NCBI RefSeq assembly: GCF_002434265.1
Contig: NZ_DJJS01000007.1
Span: 686,775-750,774, forward strand
Direction of reading: 5' to 3'
Length of the DNA stretch: 64,000 nucleotides
Origin: Pseudomonas sp. UBA6562
GTDB taxonomy: Bacteria; Pseudomonadota; Gammaproteobacteria; Pseudomonadales; Pseudomonadaceae
A program made the translations under genes and the position numbers. Below are positions 16,041-25,882 of this stretch, one piece after another (position 1 is the stretch's first letter; every line of letters starts with the position of its first letter). The notes beneath the pieces are model-generated. The model was not told the origin of the DNA and made no database searches. It saw nothing but the letters and a program-made list of their open reading frames with translations.

Positions 16041-19000
16041 AGCGGGGTATCCAGGGCAGCGTCGGTGCGCACGCCGCGCCAACGGTTGAAGCGATGGCGC
16101 AGGCGGTCGAGGTACAGGTAGACCACCGGGGTGGTGTACAGCGTGAGGATCTGGCTGATGAACAAACCGCCGAGAATGGTCAGGCCCAGGGGCTGGCGCA
16201 TTTCGGCGCCTTCGGCCGCGCTCAGCAGCAACGGCAAGGCGCCGAGCATGGCCGCCAGGGTGGTCATCAGGATCGGTCGCAAGCGCAGCAGGCAGGCCTG
16301 ACGGATCGAGGCTTCCGGGCCCAGGCCGTCGTTGCGCTCGAACTGCAGCGCCAGGTCGATCATCAGGATGGCGTTCTTCTTCACCACGCCGATCAGCAGG
16401 AACAGCCCGAGCATTGAGATCAGGCTGAACTGGCCGCCGGTCAGGTACAACGCCAGCAAGGCGCCCACCCCGGCAGAAGGCAGGGTGGAAAGGATGGTCA
16501 GGGGGTGGATGTAGCTTTCATAGAGTACCCCCAGCACCAAATACACCAGCACCAGCGCGCCGAGGATCATGAACGGCTGGCCTTTCTGCGTCTCGGCGAA
16601 GGCATCGCCGGTCCCGCCCAACTTGGCGATCACGCTCTCCGGCAGGCCCACGCGAGCCACCGCGCGTTCGACGGCGGCCAGCGCCTGGTCGGGGCTATAG
16701 CCTTCGGCGATGTCGAAGGCGATGTCGTCGGAGGCGAACTGGTCTTCGTGGCTGACGCGGTCGCTGGCCAGGGTGTTTTCGTAGCGCGCGATGGTCGACA
16801 GCGGCACCCGCGCGCCGCCCGCGGTGATCACATAGACCTGCTGCAGAGTGCTGGGATCCCAGGCATAGCGTGGGTTGATCTCCAGCACCACCTGGTACTG
16901 GTTGAGGCTGTCATAGATGGTCGATATCTGTCGCTGGCTGTAGGCATTGTTCAGCACCGTGGTGACCATCGACATGTCGATGCCCAGGCGCTTGGCCTGG
17001 TCGCGGTCGACCACCAGGGTCACCTGTTGGGTGCCGGCGCCGTCGTTGGCGTCGATCGCCGTCAGCTCGGGCAACGCACGCAGCGCGGCGGTGACCTTCG
17101 GGTACCACTCGCGCAGGGCTTCGAGATCGCCGCTCTGCAAGGTGTAGAGGTACTGCGAGGAGCTCTGGTCGCGGCCACCGCCGCCCAGTTGCAGGTCCTG
17201 GTCGGCCATCAGGAACAGCCGCCCGCCCGGCACCTTGGGCAATTCGCGGCGCAGCCGTTCGATGACCTTCTGCGCGTCGATGTTGCGCTCGGCGATGGGC
17301 TTGAGGCGTACCAGGACCATGGCGTTGTTGGTGCCGCTGTTGCCACCGATGAAACCGGCCACGCTCTGCACGGCCGGGTCGGCCAACAGGGCGCGGCGGT
17401 AGATTTCCATCTTCGGCTGCATGACCGTGAACGACAGGCCGTCGTCGCCACGGATGAAGCCGATCAGTTGCCCGGTGTCCTGCTGCGGCATCAGGGTCTT
17501 GGGCACGATCACGTACAGCGCGACGTTGAGCACGATGGTCGCCAACAGGCTGAGCAAGGTCAGCCGTCGATGGCGCAAGGCCCAACCCAGGCTGCGGTCG
17601 TAGGCGGCGACCATGCGCACGTGCTGGCGGTCGCTCCAGCGCTGCAAGCGGTTGCGTTCGGCCTGGTGCGGCTTGAGCCAGCGCGCGCAGAGCATCGGCG
17701 TCAGGGTCAGCGAGACCAGCAGCGAGACCAGGATCGCCGCCGCCAGGGTCACAGAAAACTCCATGAACAGACCGCGCACCAGACCGCCCATGAACAGGAT
17801 CGAGACGAACACCGCCACCAGCGACACGTTCATCGACAGCAGGGTGAAGCCCACTTCCTTGGCGCCCAGATAAGCTGCCTGCATGGGCTTTTCGCCGTTC
17901 TCGATGTGCCGCGAGATGTTTTCCAGGACCACGATGGCATCGTCCACCACCAGGCCTGTGGCGAGGATCAGCGCCATCAGCGACAGGTTGTTCAGGGAAA
18001 AGCCGCACAGGTACATCACGGCGAAGGTGCCCACCAGCGATACCGGCACCGCCAGGCTCGGAATCAGCGAGGCGCGCAGGTTGCCGAGGAACAGGTAGAC
18101 CACCAGGATCACCAGCACCACGGCGATCAGCAAGGTGTGTTCGGCTTCGGCCAAGGTGGCCTTGATCACCGGCGAGCGGTCCATGGCGATGTTCAGCTGC
18201 ACGCTGGCCGGCAGCAGCGATTGCAACGCCGGCAGTTGCTGCTTGATCTGCTCCACGGTCTCGATGATGTTGGCGCCGGTCTGGCGGTTGACCACCAGCA
18301 GCACGGCGGCCTGGTCGTTGAAGAAGCCGCTGTTGTAGCGGTTCTCCACACCGTCGCTGACCGTGGCCACATCCGACAGCCGCAGGATGGCGCCGTCGGT
18401 CTGGCGGATCACCAGCGACTCGTAGTCCTTGGCCTTTTCCAGCTGGTCGTTGGCCCGTACCTGCCAGTTGCGCCCGGCGTCCTCGACGAAGCCCATGGGC
18501 CGACGCTGGTTGGCATTGGCCACGGCGTTGCGCACATCGTCCAGGGCCAGGCCGTATTGATTGAGCAGTTGCGGCTCGAGGGTGATGCGCACGGCCGGCA
18601 GCGAACTGCCGCCGATCTGCACCTCGCCTACCCCGCTGACCTGGGCCAGGCTCTGCGACAGGATGGTGTCGGCCAGGTCATAGAGCTGGCCCTTCTGCAA
18701 CACGTCCGAGGTCAGCGACAGCACCATGATCGGCGCTTGCGACGGGTTGATCTTCTTGTAGGTGGGCATGCTGCGCATGCCGCTGGGCAAGAGGTTGCGC
18801 GCGGCATTGATGGCGGCCTGCACCTCGCGGGCTGCGGCGTCGATGTCGCGGCCCTGGGCGAAGCCGATGATCACCCGCGTCGAGCCCTGGTTGGAATTGC
18901 TGGTCAGGGTGCTGACCCCGGCGATGCTGCCGAGCTTGCGCTCCAGCGGCGTAGCCACGGTCGCCGCCATGACCTCGGGGCTTGCGCCCGGCAGGTTGGC

Positions 19001-19144
19001 CTGCACCACGATCACCGGGAAATCCAGTTGCGGCAGCGGTGAGACCGGCAGCAAACCGAAGCTGACGCCGCCCAGCAGCATGATCGCCAGGCTCAGCAGC
19101 AGCGTCGCCACCGGCCGCCGGATGAAGGGTGCCGACAGGTTCAT
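16037..19144 (-). CDS. muxC: RND efflux pump, MuxC/MdtC subunit
   Basis: 1,035 residues, the standard RND transporter size. It opens with NLSAPFIRRPVATLLLSLAI and shows about 12 membrane helices in two halves with two large periplasmic loops. TM4 carries the proton-relay motif GLVVDDAIVVLENI (Asp-Asp pair). The C-terminal half has the conserved repeat motif LLIGVVKKNAILMIDLAL. Together with MuxB it forms a heteromultimeric pump, as in MdtBC and MuxBC. Both ends overlap neighbours by 4 bases (ATGA), so translation is coupled. Substrates cannot be read from sequence. Confidence 0.95.
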   Translation of the reverse strand: MNLSAPFIRRPVATLLLSLAIMLLGGVSFGLLPVSPLPQLDFPVIVVQANLPGASPEVMAATVATPLERKLGSIAGVSTLTSNSNQGSTRVIIGFAQGRDIDAAAREVQAAINAARNLLPSGMRSMPTYKKINPSQAPIMVLSLTSDVLQKGQLYDLADTILSQSLAQVSGVGEVQIGGSSLPAVRITLEPQLLNQYGLALDDVRNAVANANQRRPMGFVEDAGRNWQVRANDQLEKAKDYESLVIRQTDGAILRLSDVATVSDGVENRYNSGFFNDQAAVLLVVNRQTGANIIETVEQIKQQLPALQSLLPASVQLNIAMDRSPVIKATLAEAEHTLLIAVVLVILVVYLFLGNLRASLIPSLAVPVSLVGTFAVMYLCGFSLNNLSLMALILATGLVVDDAIVVLENISRHIENGEKPMQAAYLGAKEVGFTLLSMNVSLVAVFVSILFMGGLVRGLFMEFSVTLAAAILVSLLVSLTLTPMLCARWLKPHQAERNRLQRWSDRQHVRMVAAYDRSLGWALRHRRLTLLSLLATIVLNVALYVIVPKTLMPQQDTGQLIGFIRGDDGLSFTVMQPKMEIYRRALLADPAVQSVAGFIGGNSGTNNAMVLVRLKPIAERNIDAQKVIERLRRELPKVPGGRLFLMADQDLQLGGGGRDQSSSQYLYTLQSGDLEALREWYPKVTAALRALPELTAIDANDGAGTQQVTLVVDRDQAKRLGIDMSMVTTVLNNAYSQRQISTIYDSLNQYQVVLEINPRYAWDPSTLQQVYVITAGGARVPLSTIARYENTLASDRVSHEDQFASDDIAFDIAEGYSPDQALAAVERAVARVGLPESVIAKLGGTGDAFAETQKGQPFMILGALVLVYLVLGVLYESYIHPLTILSTLPSAGVGALLALYLTGGQFSLISMLGLFLLIGVVKKNAILMIDLALQFERNDGLGPEASIRQACLLRLRPILMTTLAAMLGALPLLLSAAEGAEMRQPLGLTILGGLFISQILTLYTTPVVYLYLDRLRHRFNRWRGVRTDAALDTPL

Positions 19145-22100
19145 GCCTGGTCCTTGCGCGCATCGGCGTGCGGCCGCCAGCGCCGCGCCAGGCGGTCGAA
19201 GTACAGATAGATGACGGGCGTGGTGAACAGCGTCAGGACCTGGCTCACCAGCAAGCCGCCGACCATCACCAGCCCGAGCGGCTGACGCAGCTCAGCGCCG
19301 GACCCGGTGGCGAGCATCAGCGGCACCGCGCCGAACAGCGCGGCCAGGGTGGTCATCAGGATCGGCCGGAAGCGCAGCAGCGCCGCCTGGTAGATCGCGT
19401 CACGCGGGGCCATGCCTTGGTTGCGCTCGGCCTCCAGAGCGAAGTCGATCATCATGATGGCGTTCTTCTTGACGATGCCGATCAGCAGAATGATGCCGAT
19501 GATGGCGATCATGCCCAGGTCGTTGCCACTGATCAGCAAGGCCAGCAGGGCGCCGACCGCGGCCGAAGGCAAGGTCGAGAGGATGGTCACCGGGTGCACG
19601 TAGCTTTCGTACAGCACCCCCAGCACGATGTACATGGTCACCACGGCGGCGAGGATCAGCAGCAAGGTGCTCGACAACGAGGCCTGGAAGGCTTCGGCCG
19701 CGCCCTGGAAGCGGGTCTGCACGCCGATCGGCAGGCCGATGTCCTGCTCCACTTGTTCGATCACCTTCACCGCTTCGCCCAGCGACACGCCTTCGGCCAG
19801 GTTGAACGACATCATCACCGCCGGGAACTGGCCGATATGGGAAATCGCCAGCGCCGCTTGGCGCTGCTCCACCGTGGCCAGCGCCGACAGGCGCACCTGG
19901 CCACCGTCGGCGGCCTTGACGTGGATCGACTCCAGCGCGCTGATGCCGGCACTGCCGGCGTTCTGCGATTGCAGCACCACGCGGTACTGGCTGGCCTGGG
20001 TATAGATAGTGGAAATCTGCCGCTGGCCGAAGGCGTCGTACAGCGCGCCAGTGATCTGCGCGGTGGTGATGCCCAAGCGGCTGGCCTTGTCGCGGTCGAT
20101 GGTCAGGTACACCTGCAAGCCTTGGTCCTGCAGGTCGCTGGCCACATCCGTCAGCTCGCTGCGCTGCTGGAGGGCGCGCACCAGTTTCCCGCTCCATTGC
20201 GACAGCATGTCGGCGTCGGGCGACGACAGGCTGAACTGGTACTGGGTACGGCTGACCCGGTCTTCGATGGACAAATCCTGCACCGGCTGCATGTACAGGC
20301 GGATGCCCACCAGTTTGTCCAATTGCGGCTGCAAGCGCTCGATCACCGCGCCCGCGTCGTCGTCGCGCTGGCCATGGGGTTTGAGGTTGATCAGCATGCG
20401 CCCGCTGTTCAAAGTGGCGTTGTCGCCGTCCACACCGATGTAGGACGACAGGCTCTGCACCGCCGGGTCTTGCAGGATGATATGGCTCAGCGCCTGTTGG
20501 CGCTCGCTCATGGCGGCGAACGAAGTAGCCTGGGGCGCCTCGGAAATGCCCTGGATGACCCCGGTGTCCTGCACCGGGAAGAAGCCCTTGGGCACGATCA
20601 TGTACAGCACCACCGTGAGCGCCAGGCTGGCGACGGCCACCAGCAAGGTCAAGGGCTGGTGCTTGAGCACCCAGGTCAGTGCGCTGGAGTAGTGCTTGAT
20701 CAGCCAGTCGATCCACGCCCCGCTGGCGCGGTAGAAGCGGCCCTGCTCGTGCTCCTTGGGCTCGGCCTTGAGCAGGCGTGCGCACATCATTGGGGTCAGG
20801 GTCAGCGACACCACCAAGGAAATCAGGATCGCCACCGCAAGGGTGATGGCGAACTCGCGGAACAGGCGCCCCACGACGTCGGCCATGAACAGCAGCGGGA
20901 TCAGCACAGCGATCAGCGACAAGGTCAGCGACACCAGGGTGAAGCCGATCTGCCGCGCGCCCTTGAGTGCGGCTTGCAGCGGCGTCTCGCCCTCTTCAAT
21001 GTGGCGGGCGATGTTCTCCAGCATGACGATGGCATCGTCGACCACGAAGCCCGTGGCGATAGTCAGCGCCATGAGGGTCAGGTTGTTGATCGAGAAGCCG
21101 GCGAGGTACATCACGCCAAAGGTGCCGATCAGCGACAGCGGCACCGCGATCGACGGAATCAAGGTGGCGCTGACCCGGCGCAGGAAGACGAAGGTGACCA
21201 TCACCACCAGCACGATGGCCAGCAGCAACTCGTGCTGCACGTCGGTCACGGCCGCGCGGATGGTCTGGGTACGGTCCGTGAGCACGCTGACGTCGAGCCC
21301 GGCCGGCAGGTTGTCGGTGATCGACGGCAGCAGTTGCTTGATCCGGTCCACCACCTCGATGACGTTGGCCCCCGGCTGGCGCTGGATGTTGAGCAGCACC
21401 GCCTGGTTCTCGTTGGCCCAGGCGGCCAGGCGTTCGTTCTCGGCGCCATCGACGATCTCGGCGACGTCCTTGAGGCGCAAAGGCGCGCCATCGTTATAGG
21501 TGAGGATGAGGTTGGCGTAGTCCTCGGGCGAGCGCAGTTGGTCGTTGGCATCGAGCATCGACACCCGCGTCGGGCCGTCGAAGTTGCCTTTGGGCTGGTT
21601 GACGTTGGAGGCGCCGATCAGGGTGCGCACGTCTTCGAGGTTGAGTCCGGCGGCGGCCAGGGCCTCGACGTTGACCTTGATGCGCACCGCCTGGCGCTGG
21701 CCGCCGGCGATGCTGACCATGCCAACGCCGCTGATCTGCGCGATTTTTTGCGCGACGCGGGTGTCGACCAGGTCGTTGAGTTTGGGCAGCGGCAAGACCT
21801 TGGAGGAAATCGCCAGGGTCAGTACCGGGGTATCGGCCGGGTTGACCTTGTTGTACACCGGCGGCGCCGGCAAGTCGCTGGGCAAGAGGTTGCTGGCGGC
21901 GTTGATGGCGGCCTGCACTTGCTGCTCGGCCACGTCCATGTTGACGTCCAGGCTGAAGCGCAAGGTCAGCACCGAGGCGCCGCCCGAACTGGTCGAAGCC
22001 ATCTGGGTCAGGCCGGGCATCTGCCCGAACTGTCGCTCCAGGGGCGCGGTGACCGCGCTGGTCATCACCTGCGGGCTGGCACCGGGGTACAGGGTCATCA

Positions 22101-22239
22101 CGCGGATGGTCGGGTAGTCGACCTGGGGCAAGGCCGACACCGGCAGCAGCGTGTAGGCGATCAGGCCGGCGAGCACGATCGCCAGCATGCTCAGCGTGGT
22201 GGCGACCGGCCGCAGGATGAACAGGCGCGAGAGGTTCAT
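19141..22239 (-). CDS. muxB: RND efflux pump, MuxB/MdtB subunit
   Basis: 1,032 residues, paralogous to the next gene. It begins NLSRLFILRPVATTLSMLAI, has the TM4 Asp pair in GFVVDDAIVMLENI, and has LLIGIVKKNAIMMIDFAL in the second half. Order muxA-muxB-muxC-opmB matches the Mux/Mdt ABC layout, in which two different RND proteins share one adaptor. ATGA overlaps join it to muxA and muxC. A very long open frame on the opposite strand (19129-22497) mirrors this gene's codon bias and is not a gene. Confidence 0.95.
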   Translation of the reverse strand: MNLSRLFILRPVATTLSMLAIVLAGLIAYTLLPVSALPQVDYPTIRVMTLYPGASPQVMTSAVTAPLERQFGQMPGLTQMASTSSGGASVLTLRFSLDVNMDVAEQQVQAAINAASNLLPSDLPAPPVYNKVNPADTPVLTLAISSKVLPLPKLNDLVDTRVAQKIAQISGVGMVSIAGGQRQAVRIKVNVEALAAAGLNLEDVRTLIGASNVNQPKGNFDGPTRVSMLDANDQLRSPEDYANLILTYNDGAPLRLKDVAEIVDGAENERLAAWANENQAVLLNIQRQPGANVIEVVDRIKQLLPSITDNLPAGLDVSVLTDRTQTIRAAVTDVQHELLLAIVLVVMVTFVFLRRVSATLIPSIAVPLSLIGTFGVMYLAGFSINNLTLMALTIATGFVVDDAIVMLENIARHIEEGETPLQAALKGARQIGFTLVSLTLSLIAVLIPLLFMADVVGRLFREFAITLAVAILISLVVSLTLTPMMCARLLKAEPKEHEQGRFYRASGAWIDWLIKHYSSALTWVLKHQPLTLLVAVASLALTVVLYMIVPKGFFPVQDTGVIQGISEAPQATSFAAMSERQQALSHIILQDPAVQSLSSYIGVDGDNATLNSGRMLINLKPHGQRDDDAGAVIERLQPQLDKLVGIRLYMQPVQDLSIEDRVSRTQYQFSLSSPDADMLSQWSGKLVRALQQRSELTDVASDLQDQGLQVYLTIDRDKASRLGITTAQITGALYDAFGQRQISTIYTQASQYRVVLQSQNAGSAGISALESIHVKAADGGQVRLSALATVEQRQAALAISHIGQFPAVMMSFNLAEGVSLGEAVKVIEQVEQDIGLPIGVQTRFQGAAEAFQASLSSTLLLILAAVVTMYIVLGVLYESYVHPVTILSTLPSAAVGALLALLISGNDLGMIAIIGIILLIGIVKKNAIMMIDFALEAERNQGMAPRDAIYQAALLRFRPILMTTLAALFGAVPLMLATGSGAELRQPLGLVMVGGLLVSQVLTLFTTPVIYLYFDRLARRWRPHADARKDQA

Positions 22240-23492
22240 GCACCCGCCTTGGCAGGCGCGCTCGGCTCGGCGGTGCCGCCTTTGTCCTGGCCTTGCAGGT
22301 GCTGGCCGGGGGTGGTGGGGACTTCGGCGCTGTCCTGCACCACTTCGACCAGGCTGCCCTCGCGCAGGCGGTCGGTGCCTTCGAGCACCAGGCGATCGCC
22401 TGCGGCCAGGCCTTCGAGGATCACACTGCGCTCGCCGTCGCTGGCGCCGACCTTGAGCTTGCGCACGTTGACCTTGTTCTCGGCGTTGACCACATAGGCG
22501 AAGGTGCCGTCGTTGCCGAACTGGATCGCTGCGGCAGGCGCCATGACCACCTGCTTGAGGGTGTCGGCCAGCACTCGAACGTTGAGGAACTGATTGGGGA
22601 ACAAGGCCTGGTCGCGGTTTTCGAAACGCGCCTTGAACTTCAGGGTGCCGGTGGTGGTGTCGATCTGGTTGTCAGGGCTCGACAGCACGCCGACGGCCTG
22701 CTGCTTGGTGTCGGTACGGTCCCAGGCTTCCACCGGTAGGCGAGCGCCTGTGCGGTAGCGTTCGAGCACGGTGGACAGCTCGGTTTCCGGCAAGGTGAAG
22801 GCGATGTCGATCGGTTGCGTCTGGGTGATCACCGCCAGGGCCGTGGTGTCGTTGGCGGCGACCAGGTTGCCCAAGTCCAGCTGACGCAGACCCACGCGGC
22901 CATTGATCGGCGCGCGGATCTGGGTGAATTCCAGGTTCAGGCGCGCATCGCTGACCGCGGCCTGGTTGGTCTTGACCAAGCCCTGGAATTGCGCGACCTG
23001 CGCCTCGGCGGTGTCGAGGGTCTGCTTGGCGATGCTGTCTTCGGCATACAGACCTTTATAGCGGGCGACATCGACTTGAGCGTTCTTCAACTGCGCCTGG
23101 TTCTGCGCCAGGGTGCCCTCGGCCTGCTGCAAGGCGATGCGATAGCTGCGCGGGTCGATCTCGGCGAGCAGATCGCCGGCCTTCACTTGCTGGCCTTCCT
23201 CGAAGTGGATCTTCACCAGCTCGCCGGAGACGCGGCTGCGCACATTCACCGTATTGGTGGCGGTGACCGTACCCAGCGCCTTGTAATAGAGCGGGAAGTC
23301 GCCCACCTGGGCAGGCTCGACGCGCACCGGCACCGCTTCGCCCGAGCCGCCGAAACCTGGCCTGCCGCCTTGTTTGGCCGCCGTTTCCTTCGAGGCCCCG
23401 GGCCACAGCCACCAGGCCAACGCAGCCAGTAGCAGCACAATCAACAGGCCGATCAGCCAGCGGCGAGGAGAACGAGAGACGGGAGCATGCAT
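22236..23492 (-). CDS. muxA: Membrane fusion (adaptor) protein MuxA/MdtA
   Basis: 418 residues from the ATG at 23492; a start at 23549 would add 19 residues ahead of the N-terminal membrane anchor (WLIGLLIVLLLAALAWWLWPG) and lacks a ribosome site. Lipoyl/hairpin and beta-barrel regions of the HlyD/AcrA family follow (VRSRVSGELVKIHFEEGQQV, QIRAPINGRVGLRQLD). The protein links the inner membrane RND subunits to the OpmB channel. It is the first gene of the muxABC-opmB operon, and the promoter must lie between 23,492 and the terminator at 23,626. The C-terminal tail is Ala/Gly/Lys-rich and probably disordered. Confidence 0.93.
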   Translation of the reverse strand: MHAPVSRSPRRWLIGLLIVLLLAALAWWLWPGASKETAAKQGGRPGFGGSGEAVPVRVEPAQVGDFPLYYKALGTVTATNTVNVRSRVSGELVKIHFEEGQQVKAGDLLAEIDPRSYRIALQQAEGTLAQNQAQLKNAQVDVARYKGLYAEDSIAKQTLDTAEAQVAQFQGLVKTNQAAVSDARLNLEFTQIRAPINGRVGLRQLDLGNLVAANDTTALAVITQTQPIDIAFTLPETELSTVLERYRTGARLPVEAWDRTDTKQQAVGVLSSPDNQIDTTTGTLKFKARFENRDQALFPNQFLNVRVLADTLKQVVMAPAAAIQFGNDGTFAYVVNAENKVNVRKLKVGASDGERSVILEGLAAGDRLVLEGTDRLREGSLVEVVQDSAEVPTTPGQHLQGQDKGGTAEPSAPAKAGA

Positions 23493-23625
23493 GGGTTGAA
23501 CAGACCTTGTTCGCAAAACGGCGGGAGAAAGGAGGTGAACGATAATCATCTGACGGGTTTTAGCAAAGCGCCTTTACCCCGGCTTTACCCAGGGCTGACG
23601 TCAGAGACGCCGCGCACTGTAAACG

Positions 23626-23657
23626 AAAACGGCCTGGAGCACTGTCCAGGCCGTTTT
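23626..23657 (-). terminator. Strong bidirectional terminator between tpx and the mux operon
   Basis: A perfect 13-base-pair stem (AAAACGGCCTGGA at 23626-23638, TCCAGGCCGTTTT at 23645-23657) with a 6-base loop. It is A/T-flanked on both sides, so it can terminate in either direction. It follows the tpx stop and insulates muxA. Confidence 0.9.
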
Positions 23658-23699
23658 ACACAGGCGCAACGAGCCGGCCGCAGGGGCCGGCGGGCCGGC

Positions 23700-24200
23700 T
23701 TACTTCAAGACAGCCAGCGCGGCGTCGTAGTTCGGCTCGTCGCCCACTTCGCTCACCAGTTCGCTGTGCAGCACACGGTCGTTTTCATCCAGTATCACCA
23801 CGGCACGGGCGGCCAGGCCTTTTAACGGGCCGTCGGCGATGGCGACGCCATAGTCCTGGAGGAACTCGACGCCGCGCAGGGTCGACAGGTTCTGCACGTT
23901 GTCCAGGCCCTCGGCGCCGCAGAAGCGGTCCTGGGCGAACGGCAGGTCGGCGGAGATGCACAGCACCACGGTGTTGCCGAGGTCGTTGGCCTGGGCGTTG
24001 AACTTGCGTACCGAGGTGGCGCAGGTCGGCGTGTCGACGCTGGGGAAGATGTTCAGCACTTTGCGCTTGCCGGCGAAATCGTTCAGCGATTTGTCGGCCA
24101 GGCCTTTGCCGACCAGGGAGAAGGCTGGCGCTTGCGCACCGACCTGTGGCAGTTGGCCGTTGACCTGGACCGGGTTGCCTTTGAGCGTGACTTGAGCCAT
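23700..24200 (-). CDS. tpx: Thiol peroxidase, atypical 2-Cys peroxiredoxin
   Basis: 166 residues from the ATG at 24200, which gives the family N-terminus AQVTLKGNPVQVNG; a GAGGA lies about 10 bases upstream. The peroxidatic Cys is C60 in DTPTCATSVRKF and the resolving Cys is C94 in FAQDRFCGAEG, at the usual Tpx spacing. The enzyme reduces hydroperoxides, using thioredoxin. It is flanked by terminators on both sides (23626-23657 and 24313-24344) and is therefore a single-gene unit. Confidence 0.96.
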   Translation of the reverse strand: MAQVTLKGNPVQVNGQLPQVGAQAPAFSLVGKGLADKSLNDFAGKRKVLNIFPSVDTPTCATSVRKFNAQANDLGNTVVLCISADLPFAQDRFCGAEGLDNVQNLSTLRGVEFLQDYGVAIADGPLKGLAARAVVILDENDRVLHSELVSEVGDEPNYDAALAVLK

Positions 24201-24312
24201 GGAATGCATTCCTCGATGACGGTTGTGTAAAGCCACCGAGTTAACCACGAAGCGCCGGACGTGCCTACGATGGCGAACGAATTAATGCCCCTGCGCTGCT
24301 CGCCATAGACGT

Positions 24313-24344
24313 AAAAAAGCCCGGGCCGCCAAGCGCACCCGGGC
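24313..24344 (-). terminator. Terminator of the amino acid transporter gene
   Basis: GCCCGGG (24319-24325) and CCCGGGC (24338-24344) form a GC-rich stem that is followed, on the minus strand, by a run of six U. It lies 18 bases after the transporter stop codon. Confidence 0.85.
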
Positions 24345-24361
24345 CGTGGTTCGTCAGGCGA

Positions 24362-25636
24362 TCAGCTCAGCAAGCCATACACCACCGAGGTCAGCGCCAC
24401 CAGCCCGACCAGGGTCACGAACACGTTGGACATCGCCCCACTGTATTTGCGCATCGCCGGCACGCGGCGGATGGCGTACATCGGCATGAGGAACAGCAGC
24501 ACGGCGATGATTGGGCCGCCGAACGACTCGATCATGCCCAGAATGCTCGGGTTCAAGGTGGCGACGATCCAGCACACCACCAGCATCAGCGCAGCCACCA
24601 CGCGGTCGAGGGTCTTGGCGCTGGAGCGCAGGCCGGTTTTGCCGAGCATGCCCTTGAGGCCTTCGCTGGCGCCGATGTAGTGGCCGAGGAACGACTTGGC
24701 GATGGCGACGAAGGCGATCATCGGCGCGACGAACCCGATGATCGGGTTGCCCAAGTGGTTGGCCAGGTACGACAGGATCGACAGGTTCTGCGCCTTGGCC
24801 TCGGCCAACTGCGCGGTGTCGAGGGTCAGCACGCAACTGAAGACGAAGAACAGCACCATGGCCACCATCAGCAGGTGGGCGCGCATCAGGATCTGGCCGC
24901 TGCGCTCGTCGGCATGCTCGCCATAGCGACGCTTCTGGTCCACGGCGAAGGCGGAAATGATCGGCGAATGGTTGAAGGAGAAGACCATCACCGGAATCGC
25001 CAGCCACACCGTGTGCAGGAAGGCCGAACCTGCCGGCACATGGTGCGCGGTTTCGAGAATGCCGCCGGTCCAGTGCGGAATCAGGTACAGGCCCAGCAGC
25101 GCCAGCGCGACGATGAAGGGATAGACCAACAGGCTCATGACCTTGACCGTAGCCGCTTCGCCGCAGCGCACGATAGCCAGCAGGCCGAGGATCAGGCCGA
25201 ACGCCAACAGCGCGCGTGGGGGCGCTTGGAGGTGCAGCTGGTGCTCCATGAAGCTGGTCACGGTGTTGGTCAGCGCCACGCTATAGATCAGCAGGATCGG
25301 AAAGATGGCGAAGAAGTACAGCACGGTGATCACCGCACCGGCCGTGAGGCCGAAATGCTCTTCGACCACCTCGGTGATGTCGCCGCCACGGCCCGACAGC
25401 ACGAAGCGGGTCAGGCCGCGGTGGGCGAAATAGGTCATCGGCAGTGCCAGCAAGGCCAGCACCAGTAGCGGCCAGAAGCCGCCCAGGCCTGCGTTTATCG
25501 GCAGGAACAGCGTGCCGGCGCCGATGGCGGTACCGAACAGGCCGAGCATCCAGGTGGTGTCGTGACGTGACCAGCTGGCCAGGGCTGTCGGGGTCGATTG
25601 GTATTGTTGTTCAACGCTTGGGGCCTGCTCATTCAT
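24362..25636 (-). CDS. HAAAP-family amino acid transporter (SdaC-like)
   Basis: 424 residues from the ATG at 25636; an upstream frame to 25744 lacks family similarity. A short hydrophilic N-terminus is followed by about 11 membrane segments starting TTWMLGLFGTAIGAGTLFLP, which is the signature of the hydroxy/aromatic amino acid permease family. Length and the FSFNHSPIISAF motif are close to the serine:H+ symporter SdaC. Threonine or serine uptake is the best guess. No serine deaminase is adjacent, so the substrate assignment is by family only. Confidence 0.85.
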   Translation of the reverse strand: MNEQAPSVEQQYQSTPTALASWSRHDTTWMLGLFGTAIGAGTLFLPINAGLGGFWPLLVLALLALPMTYFAHRGLTRFVLSGRGGDITEVVEEHFGLTAGAVITVLYFFAIFPILLIYSVALTNTVTSFMEHQLHLQAPPRALLAFGLILGLLAIVRCGEAATVKVMSLLVYPFIVALALLGLYLIPHWTGGILETAHHVPAGSAFLHTVWLAIPVMVFSFNHSPIISAFAVDQKRRYGEHADERSGQILMRAHLLMVAMVLFFVFSCVLTLDTAQLAEAKAQNLSILSYLANHLGNPIIGFVAPMIAFVAIAKSFLGHYIGASEGLKGMLGKTGLRSSAKTLDRVVAALMLVVCWIVATLNPSILGMIESFGGPIIAVLLFLMPMYAIRRVPAMRKYSGAMSNVFVTLVGLVALTSVVYGLLS

Positions 25637-25882
25637 TCCGGGTGCAACTCCACTCGCAAGACTGCAACAGGCTGAGCGCGGCGAAACCCGCGGGTTGCGC
25701 CAGCTCAACCGAAAAGAGGGGCGCGATTGTGCACGTAATGGCAACGCTTGCGAAGCCCCGCCCGAGCAGTGGTTGCACCTAGAGCTACCAGGGTGCCAGC
25801 ATCCGGGTGGCGCACGCGGGCGTTGGTCTGTCGGCAGGCCAGGGTTAGAATGAGCCGCTATTTACCAGCGTATACGGCCATC

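Noticed and set aside
16505..19042. 845-codon plus-strand frame opposite muxC
   Set aside because: Antisense shadow with low-complexity HQ/RQ composition and no family features.
19129..22497. Open frame of over 1,100 codons on the plus strand opposite muxB and muxA
   Set aside because: It mirrors the GC-rich third-position bias of muxB on the other strand, is His/Gln/Arg-rich with no domain, and muxB is unquestionably real.
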